Assembly (NCBI GenBank): GCA_003538495.1
Contig: DPSD01000473.1
Coordinates: forward strand, 1-8,256
Source of the DNA: Accumulibacter sp.
GTDB taxonomy: Bacteria > Pseudomonadota > Gammaproteobacteria > Burkholderiales > Rhodocyclaceae
DNA length: 8,256 nt
Reading direction: 5' to 3'
Below are positions 8,076 to 8,256 of the stretch, in pieces. Under the pieces are notes generated by a model, which saw only the letters and a program-made list of their open reading frames with translations, was not told the origin of the DNA and made no database searches. Position 1 is the stretch's first letter, and the number at the start of each line of letters is the position of its first letter. Made by a program: the position numbers and the translations under genes.

Positions 8076-8189
8076 TCCTTCGGGGAATGCCTCGGGCTGG
8101 CGCCATCACGTCCGCCTGCAACGGGCTCGGGCTGGGTGCCACTTGCTGTCGCGGGCAACAGCTCGCCTCACGTTGCAAGCGCAGGCGCT
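7692..8189. other. Region without a confident gene downstream of the ATPase
   Basis: About 500 bases. Beside the doubtful minus-strand ORF it contains a GC hairpin, CCGGCC (7824-7829) with GGCCGG (7845-7850), a 10-base palindrome GCTCGCGAGC (7925-7934), and an exact CATTCC/GGAATG inverted repeat (8073-8089). None has a T-tract, so no intrinsic terminator for the ATPase can be named. The plus frame from ATG 7723 is open to the window end, but its composition looks like the antisense of the minus frame. Confidence 0.4.
8073..8089. repeat. Short inverted repeat CATTCC / GGAATG
   Basis: Exact 6-base arms (8073-8078 and 8084-8089) with a 5-base loop. In a minus-strand transcript the 3' arm contains both the AAGGA-like ribosome-binding bases and the ATG of the doubtful ORF at 8075. 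It lies about 100 bases downstream of the stop of the membrane-protein gene at the right edge. With no U-tract it is a weak terminator candidate. Confidence 0.35.
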
Positions 8190-8256
8190 TCAGCCGAATG
8201 GCCGCACGCCAAACAGCCAGGCGTGCGCCCAGAACGCGAACACTGCCCAGGCCACC
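8190..8256 (-). CDS. C-terminal end of a membrane protein, possibly NnrU-like (partial)
   Basis: The last 21 codons of a minus-strand gene that enters from beyond the right edge: VAWAVFAFWAHAWLFGVRPF then Gly and TGA. The sequence is a membrane helix rich in Trp, Phe and Ala, ending in a short polar tail. The closing WxHxxLFGVxPxx pattern reminds me of the C-terminus of NnrU-family integral membrane proteins, but this is recall on very little sequence. That it is a real coding end is supported by the clear helix and GC-rich third positions, and by the frame breaking up just after the stop. Confidence 0.45.
   Translation of the reverse strand, partial: VAWAVFAFWAHAWLFGVRPFG

Noticed and set aside
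7723..8256. Plus-strand frame open to the window end
   Set aside because: Its codons are Ser/Arg/Ala-rich shadow type, and it runs antisense to the clearer C-terminal helix at 8190-8256.

Overview
The window is about 8.3 kb of high-GC DNA with strongly GC-biased third codon positions. The divergent cyaY / lptM-lysA arrangement is familiar from beta- and gamma-proteobacteria. Together with the GC-rich codon use it suggests a betaproteobacterium, perhaps of the Rhodocyclales/Accumulibacter kind. That placement is inference from gene order and recall only.

Left part (1-1645): the 5' end of cyaY (frataxin-like) runs off the left edge on the minus strand. It is divergent from lptM (small outer-membrane lipoprotein, formerly YifL) and lysA (diaminopimelate decarboxylase, last step of lysine synthesis). 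lptM and lysA overlap by ATGA and probably form one operon. A plausible promoter for them lies inside the start of cyaY.

Middle part (1724-4577, minus strand): gpmI, a cofactor-independent phosphoglycerate mutase whose sequence looks closer to the long plant-type form than to E. coli GpmI, faces lysA tail to tail. Upstream of it, on the same strand but 238 bases away, lies an unrecognised bitopic membrane protein. It has a signal peptide, a low-complexity periplasmic region, one membrane helix and a very basic Arg/Ser-rich cytoplasmic tail.

Right part (4578-7691): a 444-base divergent intergenic region carries a perfect TATAAT and a candidate 40-47 codon leader ORF. The leader ends in an ATGA overlap with the start of a large P2-type (Ca2+-ATPase-like) cation pump. 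All catalytic motifs of the pump are intact, but the Asp expected in membrane helix 6 is replaced by Ala.

Right edge (7692-8256): about 500 bases without a confident gene hold a weak minus-strand ORF, followed by the last 21 codons of a minus-strand membrane protein that enters from beyond the window. Apart from the lptM-lysA pair the genes look like independent housekeeping or transport units. I see no CRISPR array, insertion sequence, RNA gene, phage gene or defence system.
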